Below, piece by piece: positions 30,366-39,516 of a DNA stretch of 64,000 nt. Below the pieces are notes generated by a model. It saw only the letters and a list, made by a program, of their open reading frames with translations. It did no database searches and was not told the DNA's origin. Where the stretch lies: the IMG/VR virus record IMGVR_UViG_3300035670_000089, positions 33,571-97,570 of that record; one strand, written 5' to 3'. Each line of letters starts with the position of its first letter. Within the stretch, counting starts at the first letter, position 1. The stretch comes from a virus. The position numbers and the translations under genes are program-made.

Positions 30366-31011
30366 TGGTCTTTATGTATTTTTGAGTAAAGTGAGGGTCA
30401 GCGCCCAAGGGGTAATCATCAAAAGCAATAGCGACCCAAGTTTTTATATCCCGCCACTTAGAACTATAATCTGTCAAATCCTCCCCACTAAGTCTCTGAT
30501 AAATCTCTCGGATAAAATACAAAACATTCCGCTGCTTTAAGTACCTCATCTGGTTCGCAAATATCGGCTCCGCCGTCGCTACCCAATCTAAAAATTTATA
30601 CGGGTCCTGAATAAACTCTAAATAATCCACCGCAGGATACCCTAACCACTCGATAAGCTCCAAGTAATTATCATTATCCAAATTAGAAAATACCCGCACT
30701 AGATTTCCATACCCACTCGTAAACCTCAACGCCGTCTCACTCAACTTCACGGTCGCAGTACTGTACGTATACACCTGCATCAGGAGTAAGAAAGCGATGG
30801 AGGACGTAGCGATACCGTGATTAGTGGAGACGCGAACGGTCTCTAATAAGGACGCTAGGTTATTCTGCTCTAATGTGTCCCGCAGATGTTTAACCAATAC
30901 TTCCGCGTTGGGTATACCCAACTCTGACAGAATACTACTGATACCCGCGGAGCGGTCACTCTCAAAAAGTAAGTTATTACTCGATAAAACCAGCCGTGGC
31001 TTAAGTTTCAT
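30355..31011 (-). CDS. Unknown helical tail/baseplate-region protein, 218 aa
   Basis: No family recognised. It is predicted to be almost wholly helical and soluble (LVKHLRDTLEQNNLASLLETV, NDNYLELIEWLGYPAVDYLEF). GAGGATATATT precedes ATG 31011, a good ribosome site. The end overlaps the 472-aa gene by 11 bp. Its place in the baseplate block after the spike-type genes suggests a structural or assembly role; nothing in the sequence defines it further. Confidence 0.5.
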   Translation of the reverse strand: MKLKPRLVLSSNNLLFESDRSAGISSILSELGIPNAEVLVKHLRDTLEQNNLASLLETVRVSTNHGIATSSIAFLLLMQVYTYSTATVKLSETALRFTSGYGNLVRVFSNLDNDNYLELIEWLGYPAVDYLEFIQDPYKFLDWVATAEPIFANQMRYLKQRNVLYFIREIYQRLSGEDLTDYSSKWRDIKTWVAIAFDDYPLGADPHFTQKYIKTNAD

Positions 31012-31024
31012 AATATATCCTCGG

Positions 31025-32368
31025 TTAAGCTACATCTGGATTAGGATTAACATCCCCGGTATACTCACTAGGCTCCGGATCCCCCCAAAGAGGAGGAGCG
31101 CCCGGTTTAGAAGAATTGATGGGAGGAGTACCCGGGATAGGTCCATTCTTACAACTCTCGTTGATATTGAGGGATTTATCCGGAGAAGGTTTCTTAATAG
31201 CTTGTCCTAGTAGGCCTCCTATATTTAAGGACTTATATAGAGACCGCGCTAAACTTCCCAATGGCCCCGGCAACTTCCCAATCGCTTGGTTTACATAGCC
31301 GTCGAGTATCCCTATCCCCATACCTAACAATGCGTTCGCATCAAAGTTTACGTCCCCAGTGCTGAAGTCGAAACTAAGAGGGCCTAACTTTACACTCGGC
31401 AACAGCGTATTCTTATCCAACGACACCGCTATCTTAAAACCAAACGGCATCTGTCTATTTATAGAATCCACCCCACCCCTTATCTCCGGTAATACCGCTC
31501 TTCTTAATATATCCTTACCTACATTTACAACACTATGCTCCTTATCCCCAACCTTTACGATAATATCCCCGCCCTCATTTCTTACACTTAACTCCGGTAG
31601 TACTTGAAAACTACTGCCGTTTTCTAAATCGTCAAAATCGACGACTATATCTCCAAAGGAGAGACCTATGGAGTTAATACTGAGTTGCAGGAAGTCGGGA
31701 AGAACATCATTAACCGCATCGATTCCTTCTTGGGCTAAAGCATCGAAGATAGAGCCGTCGAGAGAAAGAGTATTTGTTTGGGGGTCAAAACCCACCGGGC
31801 CGACCGAGACTCCATCAATAGTTACGTTACCCTCGGCGTCCGTCGATACCCCGACATTCATTTTGAAGCCGTTGGGGAGTAACTTATTAATCTGCTCCAG
31901 CGCGAAATCAATACCTATATCGATAAGATCATTAAGGAAACCTTGAAAAGCTTTTTGTACCTTCTGCTCGATTCCGTCTACATTATTTTTAATACAATTC
32001 TCTTTTTCCCGTTCTGCCTCTAAACTTTCCTTAAGCGCCTCTAATGTCTCAAGCGCCGCATCCGAAGCAGCTTCGACTATAACCTGCGACGCTTCAGCGA
32101 TGGGGTTAAAAGTATACATAGGGTAGAGAGTTCTACCCTCCAGAATGAATTCTTTAAACTTAAGTTCTAGAGTAGCCTGAGCAATCTTAGCGGCGGGATT
32201 ATCAAAGTTGATACCCGTCGTAACGACTTGGTTATAGTTTTGATACCCGGTTTGGACATAAGGAGTATGGACGACATGGTCGCCGTTAGGATTCTCTTTT
32301 TGTACATACCCCTGGTGTATAACTTCCGGGATTCTATTTTGTAAAGGAATATTGGTATTGATCGCCAT
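31025..32368 (-). CDS. Unknown tail protein with repeated amphipathic beta units and PLWGD tail, 447 aa
   Basis: No known family. After a short helical part (ALEALKESLEAEREKENCIK), the chain holds at least three related units with the pattern "LPNGFKMNVGVSTDAEGNVTI", "FLQLSINSIGLSFGDIVVDF" and "MPFGFKIAVSLDKNTLLPSV", each a Pro-Phe turn followed by beta hairpins; this suggests internal duplication. The Pro-rich C-terminus ends APPLWGDPEPSEY. Of two nearby ATGs, 32374 sits directly on the GAGG and has no spacing, while 32368 has GAGG at the normal 6 bases, so I chose 32368. It directly follows the OB-fold spike-like gene, which fits a spike or hub partner. Confidence 0.55.
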   Translation of the reverse strand: MAINTNIPLQNRIPEVIHQGYVQKENPNGDHVVHTPYVQTGYQNYNQVVTTGINFDNPAAKIAQATLELKFKEFILEGRTLYPMYTFNPIAEASQVIVEAASDAALETLEALKESLEAEREKENCIKNNVDGIEQKVQKAFQGFLNDLIDIGIDFALEQINKLLPNGFKMNVGVSTDAEGNVTIDGVSVGPVGFDPQTNTLSLDGSIFDALAQEGIDAVNDVLPDFLQLSINSIGLSFGDIVVDFDDLENGSSFQVLPELSVRNEGGDIIVKVGDKEHSVVNVGKDILRRAVLPEIRGGVDSINRQMPFGFKIAVSLDKNTLLPSVKLGPLSFDFSTGDVNFDANALLGMGIGILDGYVNQAIGKLPGPLGSLARSLYKSLNIGGLLGQAIKKPSPDKSLNINESCKNGPIPGTPPINSSKPGAPPLWGDPEPSEYTGDVNPNPDVA

Positions 32369-32380
32369 ACTCATCCTCTA

Positions 32381-32875
32381 TTAAGGTAAAAAGACGGGAT
32401 GGATATGCGTTGTCGTAAAACCTAACCACCGCGCAGACTCAAGAGTAACGGAAGATGGCGCGGGGTGCAGTCTAGTCCCGTTAGGAGTATTATTGTAAGC
32501 TTGCGGCAAAGGATAGTCTTCTTCAGAGAGGAACTCTTCAACTAGACCTTTACTACTTACTAAACGATTAATAATGTAGGGACGAGAGTCCGAGCCGTAT
32601 TTATAACCAATAATGACTCTATCCCCGGGGAAGAACGGGTAGTATGCCCCACATCCATTTATCGACGCATGGTTAGTGGAAGTAGACTCAACCAGAAGAG
32701 TTTCATTCGTTTGTTGTACATAGACCATTAATTTACAACAATAATTCTCGGCTGGGCCTACTTGTACCACAATACCCTCTCGAGTAGAATTTACCTTCGT
32801 AGTATGGTACGCCATACTGTTATGCGCAGGTTGACGATACGAAGATACATTTTGAGCGGTATTGGAGTAGGACAT
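32381..32875 (-). CDS. OB-fold (gpV/gp5-like) baseplate spike protein, 164 aa
   Basis: The central part reads as the OB-fold of P2 gpV/T4 gp5N-type spike proteins: TREGIVVQVGPAENYCCKL (first strands), then CGAYYPFFPGDRVIIGYKYG and SRPYIINRLVSS, matching the family pattern of a PGDxVxVgf strand followed by a "P-x-I-x" strand. It lacks the long beta-helix of gpV, which may be supplied by the 515-aa neighbour. ATG 32875 follows the hub gene stop by 8 bp. Hub, OB-spike, tail-fold order is typical for contractile baseplates. Two adjacent Cys (YCC) are unusual for a phage cytoplasmic protein. Confidence 0.6.
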   Translation of the reverse strand: MSYSNTAQNVSSYRQPAHNSMAYHTTKVNSTREGIVVQVGPAENYCCKLMVYVQQTNETLLVESTSTNHASINGCGAYYPFFPGDRVIIGYKYGSDSRPYIINRLVSSKGLVEEFLSEEDYPLPQAYNNTPNGTRLHPAPSSVTLESARWLGFTTTHIHPVFLP

Positions 32876-32883
32876 ACGTTCAA

Positions 32884-35271
32884 CTAGGTTGGGGCTAATA
32901 GAGCCACTTCAGTCTTGAAGCCTTCCCCAGGATTTTCGTTAAACTTGTGGATTACAGCTTCAACACGCCATATACTTTTGGGCTCTTCCACCTCTATCTT
33001 ACCTACGTTATAATTCCCGTTATTAAATTTATACGGGCACATAAGTTGCGCGTTGTACTGCGCATCTCCAGTTCTATCAATAATAGATGCAAACGCACCG
33101 CTGGGTGTAATCACCTTATCTCCCTCTCCCGATTGAGTCGCTGTAGACGAGGTAGCAGTCTTTTCTGTATATAAACCACTTAAGACTTTCTCCGCATACT
33201 CCTCCTGAGTTAGAGTTCCCTGCTCCAATGCAGACTTTAAAGCATCCGGTAGATCCTCTTTAGATACATTTAAAGAATCTGCTAAGAATGTCGCTAACCT
33301 CTCCTCTACAGAAATTTTAGACGGACTATTAAGAATATCGCGAATGACTCTCTCCGACGTTTGCAGAACTCTCTTTAGTTGTTCATTCACTACGTCATTA
33401 TTATTCTCATCCTTAGATGTAATAACCGTCTCATTAGGTTCAAACGTAGTCTCGTCTGGAGACGTCACACTACCCGTACTAGGAGTAGGTGCAGTTGGAG
33501 CCGTCGGAGTAGTTGGGGGCGTCGGAGTAGTAGGCGTAGTCGGAGGACTAGAAACCGAAGGAGATTTTTGCTGCAGCTCTTTTAAAGCCTCCATCATCTT
33601 CTTGTACATATTACTGTATTGGTCAACCGCGTCCGCCCTATCTTTTTCCAAACTTAATTTAGACACAGCATTTAAAGGTGAGCCTATAACCTGCACTGCC
33701 TCTCCAGGGCACATCGTAGGGTCTCCTATTATGTGCATCGTCGCCGCACGCAACTCTTTCCCGTATAACCGAGCGAAAGCCATTGCAGTCCCAACCAACT
33801 CCCATCTATCCTGTATAGTCTTATCTGTAACGGTGTAATAAGTACAAGCAAACCTGCGTCCTTTTAACCAAGGTGGAACAACTTTAAGATGGAGAGCTTG
33901 ACTACTACTCTGATTTATACCCTCTTGATTCTGCACAATAATATTGCTCCGCCAGTTAATACTACTAGATTCTTCACGGAACAATAACATTGCTTGACAG
34001 GGATGGATGTATTTAAACTGCGAATCCTCTGTTGTAGAATAGTTTTTCTCGTATATGAACTTAGTATTGTCCTCCCTATACACATAAGTCCGGTAGAACC
34101 GTTTGGGGTCTTCTAGACCAGTCAAGTCGAGTTCTCTCGGCGCATACCAAAATTCTCCGCTGCGATGGTCAACAAATACTTCTGTAGGCCAAGGTTCCTG
34201 AAGAGCTAGGAACTTAATAAACTCGAGAGCAACGCGGTCCGTAACTTGATTCGCCATACCGGCGAAACTCTCTTCGTTTACATTGAAAGGACGCCGCCCA
34301 GTAATAATATTGAAAAGAGGATTCTTTGCCGAAAGGTCCACCGAAGGAGTAGTTACTACTCCACCTATAAAAGGAGCGCCAAGTTCTTTACCGTAATAGG
34401 AACGGGAGGAATCGGCTTCCTTATTGTAAATACTCTCCGCGTTATCCTCTGCTGGATTACTAAAACCTTCAATAGGAGGAGCTTTCTCTTTTCCCGTGGA
34501 ATCGGGTAGTCCTTCAGTTAAGTCTTCAACATAGCCCCCTTCAATAACCGACCCACATACGGAATCACATCTGGGTTCATTCACCGTATTACCACCGCTA
34601 CCACTGTTTATAGAAGCTGCTCCATCTAAATTACCTATAGATCTCTTCGCTACCTCTAATATCACATTGGGTCTTCTGAGTAACTGTGCGTCTTTGTTTT
34701 CTCTTATGTAATTAGAGTCCGTTGTATTATACGTCCCTAAAGAATCCATAAGATACTTCATCCGATCGCGGCATTGAATCATCATCGTTGTTCCCATATT
34801 CGTCGTTCCGGAAACAACAACGGTATCGATAACCCCCACGAAACAGCGGAACAATTTATGGGTCAATAAATCGCGCAACACCGCCGGGCGGACATTGTCG
34901 ATGTACCCCGCCCAGATACAAATCTCATCATTCTTATCCAGCGGTGGCGGGGTTACTCCAAAATTATCTTTACCCCCTAACAAGGGTCTATATACATACC
35001 CGGGTAGGTCTGGGTAGTCTTTGTCCCGACTTTCATTCTGCATCGCTAAGACAAGCATAGCGGTTGAAGCAGACCAGAAGCGGCTTATAGTAATTCTTCC
35101 GCTAGTAATTACCCAAGAGTTAGAACTGGTTGTGGCGTAATTAACTCGGTTGGAGAGGATAATCTCTCCGGACATATCGGTAACAATCCAAACCGGGGTG
35201 GCCCCTTGACGCTTTTGATGGCACTCTGCGCCTAAGTCCGGTCCGCCTTGATCCTTAAAAGCAATTTCCAT
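32884..35271 (-). CDS. Baseplate hub protein (gp27/gpD-like), 795 aa
   Basis: Probable central hub joining the tube to the spike. The N-terminal about 220 residues show alternating strands and turns as in gpD/gp27 tube-like domains (GRITISRFWSASTAMLVLAM, DEICIWAGYIDNVR, CFVGVIDTVVVSGTTNMG), and residues 330-550 continue with gpD-like text (LALQEPWPTEVFVDHRSGEF, TMHIIGDPTMCPGEAVQVIG). A Pro/Thr-rich linker lies at about 565-605. The C-terminal domain (VGKIEVEEPKSIWRVEAVIH) resembles a further hub barrel. AGG lies 6 bases before ATG 35271. The length exceeds ordinary gpD because of the linker and extra domains. The family call rests on pattern plus the position between the tail tube and the OB-fold spike. 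Confidence 0.65.
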   Translation of the reverse strand: MEIAFKDQGGPDLGAECHQKRQGATPVWIVTDMSGEIILSNRVNYATTSSNSWVITSGRITISRFWSASTAMLVLAMQNESRDKDYPDLPGYVYRPLLGGKDNFGVTPPPLDKNDEICIWAGYIDNVRPAVLRDLLTHKLFRCFVGVIDTVVVSGTTNMGTTMMIQCRDRMKYLMDSLGTYNTTDSNYIRENKDAQLLRRPNVILEVAKRSIGNLDGAASINSGSGGNTVNEPRCDSVCGSVIEGGYVEDLTEGLPDSTGKEKAPPIEGFSNPAEDNAESIYNKEADSSRSYYGKELGAPFIGGVVTTPSVDLSAKNPLFNIITGRRPFNVNEESFAGMANQVTDRVALEFIKFLALQEPWPTEVFVDHRSGEFWYAPRELDLTGLEDPKRFYRTYVYREDNTKFIYEKNYSTTEDSQFKYIHPCQAMLLFREESSSINWRSNIIVQNQEGINQSSSQALHLKVVPPWLKGRRFACTYYTVTDKTIQDRWELVGTAMAFARLYGKELRAATMHIIGDPTMCPGEAVQVIGSPLNAVSKLSLEKDRADAVDQYSNMYKKMMEALKELQQKSPSVSSPPTTPTTPTPPTTPTAPTAPTPSTGSVTSPDETTFEPNETVITSKDENNNDVVNEQLKRVLQTSERVIRDILNSPSKISVEERLATFLADSLNVSKEDLPDALKSALEQGTLTQEEYAEKVLSGLYTEKTATSSTATQSGEGDKVITPSGAFASIIDRTGDAQYNAQLMCPYKFNNGNYNVGKIEVEEPKSIWRVEAVIHKFNENPGEGFKTEVALLAPT

Positions 35272-35285
35272 ATATACCTAAACAT

Positions 35286-35309
35286 AAAAAGAGGAGCGTA
35301 AGCTCCTCC
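35286..35309 (-). terminator. Intrinsic terminator after the tail tube gene
   Basis: On the minus strand, GAGGAGC pairs with GCTCCTC over 7 bp around the tetraloop TTAC, and the stem is followed by TTTTT (plus-strand aaaaa at 35286-35290). It sits in the 76-bp gap between tail tube (stop 35348) and hub (start 35271), so it should reduce read-through from the highly expressed tube and sheath genes into the hub. Confidence 0.85.
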
Positions 35310-35347
35310 AAATTATACATTACGAGACATTGAGAGTAATGAATACT

Positions 35348-36352
35348 CTAGGGTTGAGGTCCGACCACAGGGCCTTGAACATCTGGTACAGCGTCCTGAA
35401 GAGAAACGAAAGTAATACCACCAACTCCAGGTCTATTTGCATCACCAATCCGACTCTCCTCAATACCTAAACCGTAGCCGGTATAGCCTTCGACAGGAGT
35501 AGAAGTCCAGGCATCTTCAAAGGACGTACCATTTCCATTTTCCTGAACGATAAAGCTAGCGCCGGGGTCAACCGCCCAAGTAGGACGATTGGGAAGAGGT
35601 AGTTTGAGTTTGACGTCTTGGTAAATACCTTCAAAGCCGTTGTCGATGTTGGCGTTAACGTTCCGAGGTAGAACAGCTTTATCCACAATGGGTTTCTCAA
35701 GTTTTTCCATATACCACGTTTCAGCAAGGCCCTCAATCCGATCCGCGATAACGGAACGACCCGCCATGATACCCGTGGTGTAGGCGTCTACTTTACAGAA
35801 GCCGAAGACATAACGACAACGCGCCAGACGAGCAAACTGTAATTTCTTAGTACCCTCGGCACCAACAGTGGTGGCGGGGCCATAGAGATCGGCGGTTAAT
35901 AAATCGTTAGTATTGCTATAACGATTATTTCCTCCATCTGCATCGTCCTCAATCGTGTTATCGCTTTCTTGCAGTTCTTCTGCGTTATACTCCACAACGA
36001 TTTGGAAACGAGGAGAGCGACCAATCCGAAGAGCGGGACCTAAGTAAGAGAAACCCATAACGTGTTTAATCGCGTCGAGGTTTACTTTCCCTTGTTCCGC
36101 CGTCCAACCGATTTGGAACTCACCGTCTAAGTATTGCAGAGAGCGATGTCCTAAGGGGAGATAAGGTTCAGTGGCGTTACGAATAACGTGTTGGAAACCT
36201 GTAAACTCACCCATAGGGATAAGAGAACCGGTGGCTTGGTCTTGGATATAGACTACAACGTCCATACCTTGGAGAGGTTGTCTTCTCCCATTATTGACGG
36301 CAGGGCCCACCAAGTCCGACGCCGCCCAATATTTACCCATATCTACTGCCAT
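35348..36352 (-). CDS. Tail tube protein, 334 aa
   Basis: Forms the inner tube of the contractile tail. The family-typical start MAVDMGKYWAASDLVGP is followed by beta strands MDVVVYIQDQATGSLIPMG and FTGFQHVIRNATEPYLPLGH, then GEFQIGWTAEQGKVNLDAIK, consistent with the barrel of gp19/gpFII-like tube proteins. It follows the sheath gene, the usual gene order. AGGAG lies 8 bases ahead of ATG 36352. The length is well above a plain tube protein (about 150-200 aa), so an extra domain at about 120-240 is likely, with a GGNNRYSNTNDLLTADLYG surface loop. Confidence 0.7.
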   Translation of the reverse strand: MAVDMGKYWAASDLVGPAVNNGRRQPLQGMDVVVYIQDQATGSLIPMGEFTGFQHVIRNATEPYLPLGHRSLQYLDGEFQIGWTAEQGKVNLDAIKHVMGFSYLGPALRIGRSPRFQIVVEYNAEELQESDNTIEDDADGGNNRYSNTNDLLTADLYGPATTVGAEGTKKLQFARLARCRYVFGFCKVDAYTTGIMAGRSVIADRIEGLAETWYMEKLEKPIVDKAVLPRNVNANIDNGFEGIYQDVKLKLPLPNRPTWAVDPGASFIVQENGNGTSFEDAWTSTPVEGYTGYGLGIEESRIGDANRPGVGGITFVSLQDAVPDVQGPVVGPQP

Positions 36353-36383
36353 GATTTTTCTCCTTTTAAAAGGTTTGTCATCC

Positions 36384-36407
36384 CTAGTCCGGAGTAATCC
36401 GGACTAG
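36384..36407. other. Strong 10-bp hairpin between sheath and tube
   Basis: CTAGTCCGGA and TCCGGACTAG form a perfect 10-bp stem around GTAA (TTAC on the minus strand, the same loop as the terminator at 35286). No T-run follows on either strand, so it is not a classic terminator. It could be an RNA end-protecting, processing or attenuation hairpin between two very abundant structural genes. Confidence 0.7.
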
Positions 36408-36418
36408 AGATAAAGGAA

Positions 36419-39403
36419 CTATTGAGGGCGGACGTTAAAGGTCAGCGCATCAGCGAGACTAAAGTCTTCGATGAGAGTGACGTAGATGTAGTCCGCGGGA
36501 ATTACAGGCGTATAATTCAACTCAACGTTGAGACGGCCCGCCAACATATCAGCTTCGCTATTGTTGGACTCGCCGCAAATAACATCACCAATACGCAGGA
36601 ACCAACCTTCTTTGAACTTCTGTTCCATATACGCAGAGACCGCAGTCGTCACCTGACGTTGTAAGGAACGAGTATTGGGCATGGACAGCATCCACTGTAG
36701 ATTCGAGTACAAGTCACTAATGACCTGGATACGAATACGTACAACGGAGTTGTACCGCTTAGTAGGATCAATAGAAGTGGTCAGACCGTTTAAGAACTTC
36801 CAGGAACCCAGACCTTTGTCGAAGAAGATACTGTCACAACGACCCAGGGTCACATCATTCTTATACTGAGGAGTGTTCTTCGTGTCCGCGTTCAAAACAC
36901 CCATGGGGAATGTACCGCCGCCAGCAGCATGAGCCGAGATATGGGGAGGACGAACCGCCATCATCGCTGCATAGTGCCCCGTAGCGCCCACACCCTGAAC
37001 AAAGTTATTGTTAAGAGTTTGTTGGACAACGTGACCGTTTACAAGAGTGACGTACTCGTTATTAATCCCGTCCGCCAAGATGCGGCTATAATTCGCGGGC
37101 ATTCTCGCAGGAGTTTCCAAGAATAACTGACGCATACCATTTTCAGGAGTAGCGCGGTTAACTTGGTCGATCGCTTCGCGGAAGACTTCGTCATATACAG
37201 AATCACCAAAGGCGATACCGCTAATAATCAAGAAGGCTACGTTCTCTTCCTCAATACGTTTCACTGCTTCCAGATAAGCCTGCTTCCGCATTTGAATCAG
37301 TTCAGAACGGGGCATGGCGGGGTCATAGCTAAACCCACCCAACAAGGGGATACGGTTAACGAAAGACGCACCGGCCGCAACCAAACTGGTTTCGGTTAAG
37401 TCGTAGGCAGGGTCGTAGAGACCTAAGACAGGAGCCCGACGTAGGGGTAACTGCTCGAAGAGTTGAGGAGCGACAGCGCCGCCCGCAGCTTCTACCGCAG
37501 GAATAAATAGAACCCGTGCGAAACTTAACTCTTGAGAACCAAGGAATACCCCAGACTCGTAATCAATAGCGGAGAAGTCCATCAAAGCGGTCTGAGTGGA
37601 TAACCCAGAATCTCTTTGAGTCTCAACCGTTACATAGAAACGAGCGGTATCAGAAGTAGAGAAAGTCGAGAACGGAGTAATCGTTACGCGGATATTAACT
37701 TCACCCGGATTGGTTGCTACGACTCGGACTACGGGTTCGCCGTTTAGAGTGTAGAAATCCCGAGAAGCGGTACGAGGTCCGTCATACCCACCGGTAAACT
37801 TAAACTGTTCGCCGTACTCTGCCAAGTTGGGAACCGTGCTCTCAACTTTAATTAAGAGGTCTTCGGCTTGTCCAACAGTGCCGGAGACTTCGCGGCTGAG
37901 TTGTACACGAATACGGTTGGCTTCTTTACCTTTAATCTTCGTAGAGAGTTCTACTTGATAAGGAAGAGTCGTAGAAGCAATATCAAACCGCTCTACCAAC
38001 TGCATCGCAACGCTATTAGCGTAGACAGACCGTTGTAACTCTTTAAGGATGGAGAGACCAGTGCGCCCGTTGGGGAAAGCGAGAGAGCTATTGGGGTCAT
38101 CAGAGCCCAACATAATCTCGGTTGCGCCTAAGGGAATACGGAACTCGCCGCCTTTCAGAAGGGGTAGAGCATCACCTAAACCAGATTTCTTACCTACAAA
38201 GAAGTAAACACCTGTACCAGCTACAATATTGAGGGGGTCTTTATCGTTGATAAAGGACTCAGTGTTGAGAAGAGTAGGTTGGTTAAACTCGTAGTTGCGG
38301 TCGACAGTTTGATAGACGAACTCTAAGTATTGTCCGGCGGTATCGCGGTCAACAATAAAGTAGCTATCAATCCGGTTAACGTTGTACCCGTCGTTATAGG
38401 TCTCCAGGGGAATCCGGAAGACTTTATCGTTAGCATCTTTGGCGCGGAATACTGTACCGTCGGTAAGATTAACGCGATACCCTAAGACATAACGAGGAAG
38501 GGTAGGTTTACGAATGCGTAGGTTAACCGTTCCCGAAAGAATAGCGCCACCTTCGTTCTTAACAACAACTCCAAACTCCGTAACGCTTAGGTCAAAAGGA
38601 GTAGAGATGATGCTGAGAGCAATCGTCTCGCCGGTTAAAGTAGGCGTACCATTAGAGTCCAGAATAGGATCACCCAAACCGTCTAAGGCGATCGTAGCGT
38701 CGGTGAAGACAAAACCCGGTTTAATGTTTGGACCTTGAAAGTCAATATCGTTAACTCCAACGGTATTCGTTTTAGGAATAGAGATAACTTGATATTGTCC
38801 TCCGGCGGGGTCTGCAGCAATCGTTCCTTGAAGAACATAATCTTCGTTGGCATCGCTGAAGATACCTTCGGCGCCACCTTCACGGTAATCCACTACATGG
38901 ATAGCGATGGTTCCGGTACCGTCTTCAAAATCAGGATGGTAAAAATCATTATCTACCGTATCGATAGAACCATAAGTATGTCTGAAGGTTAAAGGAGAAC
39001 CCAGATACTTAAGGTTCAAGCGGAGACCAATAGTACGATCTTCAACATCAGCGATAGGGGTAAGAGAATTCGCGTTTGCGAGTTCTAAACCGACCGCCGG
39101 TGCGACGTACTGTTGGTTTTTAGAGGACATGGTAAAGGTGAACTCAGCCGGGGTGTCCCGAGGAACAGCACGACTAATAGCGAAAGCAGTAGCGCCATCG
39201 GCAATAGCTTGCTGTACAGCGACAGAACCGTTGGTGCGATCAAAACCATATACTTCCTGAAAACGTGCGGGGTTACAGATTTTAACTTCGGGAGCACCAT
39301 TGCTAAACTCCCCTACAACACCGATTAGGTCTCTCCAGGGACGAGGCTTAGCGACGGGAAGTTTTACTTTCCGCTCAAATTGAATACTAGGATAGCTGGG
39401 CAT
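36419..39403 (-). CDS. Tail sheath protein, 994 aa
   Basis: Contractile sheath that powers injection. The N-terminal part carries the sheath start (MPSYPSIQFERKVKLPVAKP, then IGVVGEFSNGAPEVKICNP, QEVYGFDRTNGSVAVQQAI). The conserved C-terminal core is clear: RMPANYSRILADGINNEYVT, NSVVRIRIQVISDLYSNLQW, RQVTTAVSAYMEQKFKEGWF, VELNYTPVIPADYIYVTLIE. In between, about 300-400 extra residues of Ig-like beta sequence (PGEVNIRVTITPFSTFSTSD) make it much longer than a minimal sheath of about 400-500 aa; these probably decorate the outside of the tail. GAGGATATAG precedes ATG 39403. A 114-bp upstream gap with a stem-loop suggests its own expression control. Confidence 0.9.
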   Translation of the reverse strand: MPSYPSIQFERKVKLPVAKPRPWRDLIGVVGEFSNGAPEVKICNPARFQEVYGFDRTNGSVAVQQAIADGATAFAISRAVPRDTPAEFTFTMSSKNQQYVAPAVGLELANANSLTPIADVEDRTIGLRLNLKYLGSPLTFRHTYGSIDTVDNDFYHPDFEDGTGTIAIHVVDYREGGAEGIFSDANEDYVLQGTIAADPAGGQYQVISIPKTNTVGVNDIDFQGPNIKPGFVFTDATIALDGLGDPILDSNGTPTLTGETIALSIISTPFDLSVTEFGVVVKNEGGAILSGTVNLRIRKPTLPRYVLGYRVNLTDGTVFRAKDANDKVFRIPLETYNDGYNVNRIDSYFIVDRDTAGQYLEFVYQTVDRNYEFNQPTLLNTESFINDKDPLNIVAGTGVYFFVGKKSGLGDALPLLKGGEFRIPLGATEIMLGSDDPNSSLAFPNGRTGLSILKELQRSVYANSVAMQLVERFDIASTTLPYQVELSTKIKGKEANRIRVQLSREVSGTVGQAEDLLIKVESTVPNLAEYGEQFKFTGGYDGPRTASRDFYTLNGEPVVRVVATNPGEVNIRVTITPFSTFSTSDTARFYVTVETQRDSGLSTQTALMDFSAIDYESGVFLGSQELSFARVLFIPAVEAAGGAVAPQLFEQLPLRRAPVLGLYDPAYDLTETSLVAAGASFVNRIPLLGGFSYDPAMPRSELIQMRKQAYLEAVKRIEEENVAFLIISGIAFGDSVYDEVFREAIDQVNRATPENGMRQLFLETPARMPANYSRILADGINNEYVTLVNGHVVQQTLNNNFVQGVGATGHYAAMMAVRPPHISAHAAGGGTFPMGVLNADTKNTPQYKNDVTLGRCDSIFFDKGLGSWKFLNGLTTSIDPTKRYNSVVRIRIQVISDLYSNLQWMLSMPNTRSLQRQVTTAVSAYMEQKFKEGWFLRIGDVICGESNNSEADMLAGRLNVELNYTPVIPADYIYVTLIEDFSLADALTFNVRPQ

Positions 39404-39458
39404 TTCTATATCCTCATGCTAATTATGAATATTGTTCAACTTGTTCAACTAAAACCTT

Positions 39459-39502
39459 CGGTAGTATTCGTAGCGTCTACCTACACCCATAATACTCAAC
39501 CG
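39459..39502. other. Stem-loop in the gap upstream of the sheath gene
   Basis: On the minus strand, CGGT-(TG bulge)-AGTATT pairs with AATACT-ACCG, closing a 22-base loop that itself holds a GTAG/CTAC mini-stem; GAAGGTTTT follows. It may attenuate read-through from the 267-aa gene or protect the sheath mRNA end. A tandem 9-mer, GTTGAACAA twice, follows about 10 bases later, directly ahead of the sheath ribosome site, and could be part of a promoter (TTGAAC box). Confidence 0.5.
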
Positions 39503-39516
39503 TAGAAAAAATAAAC

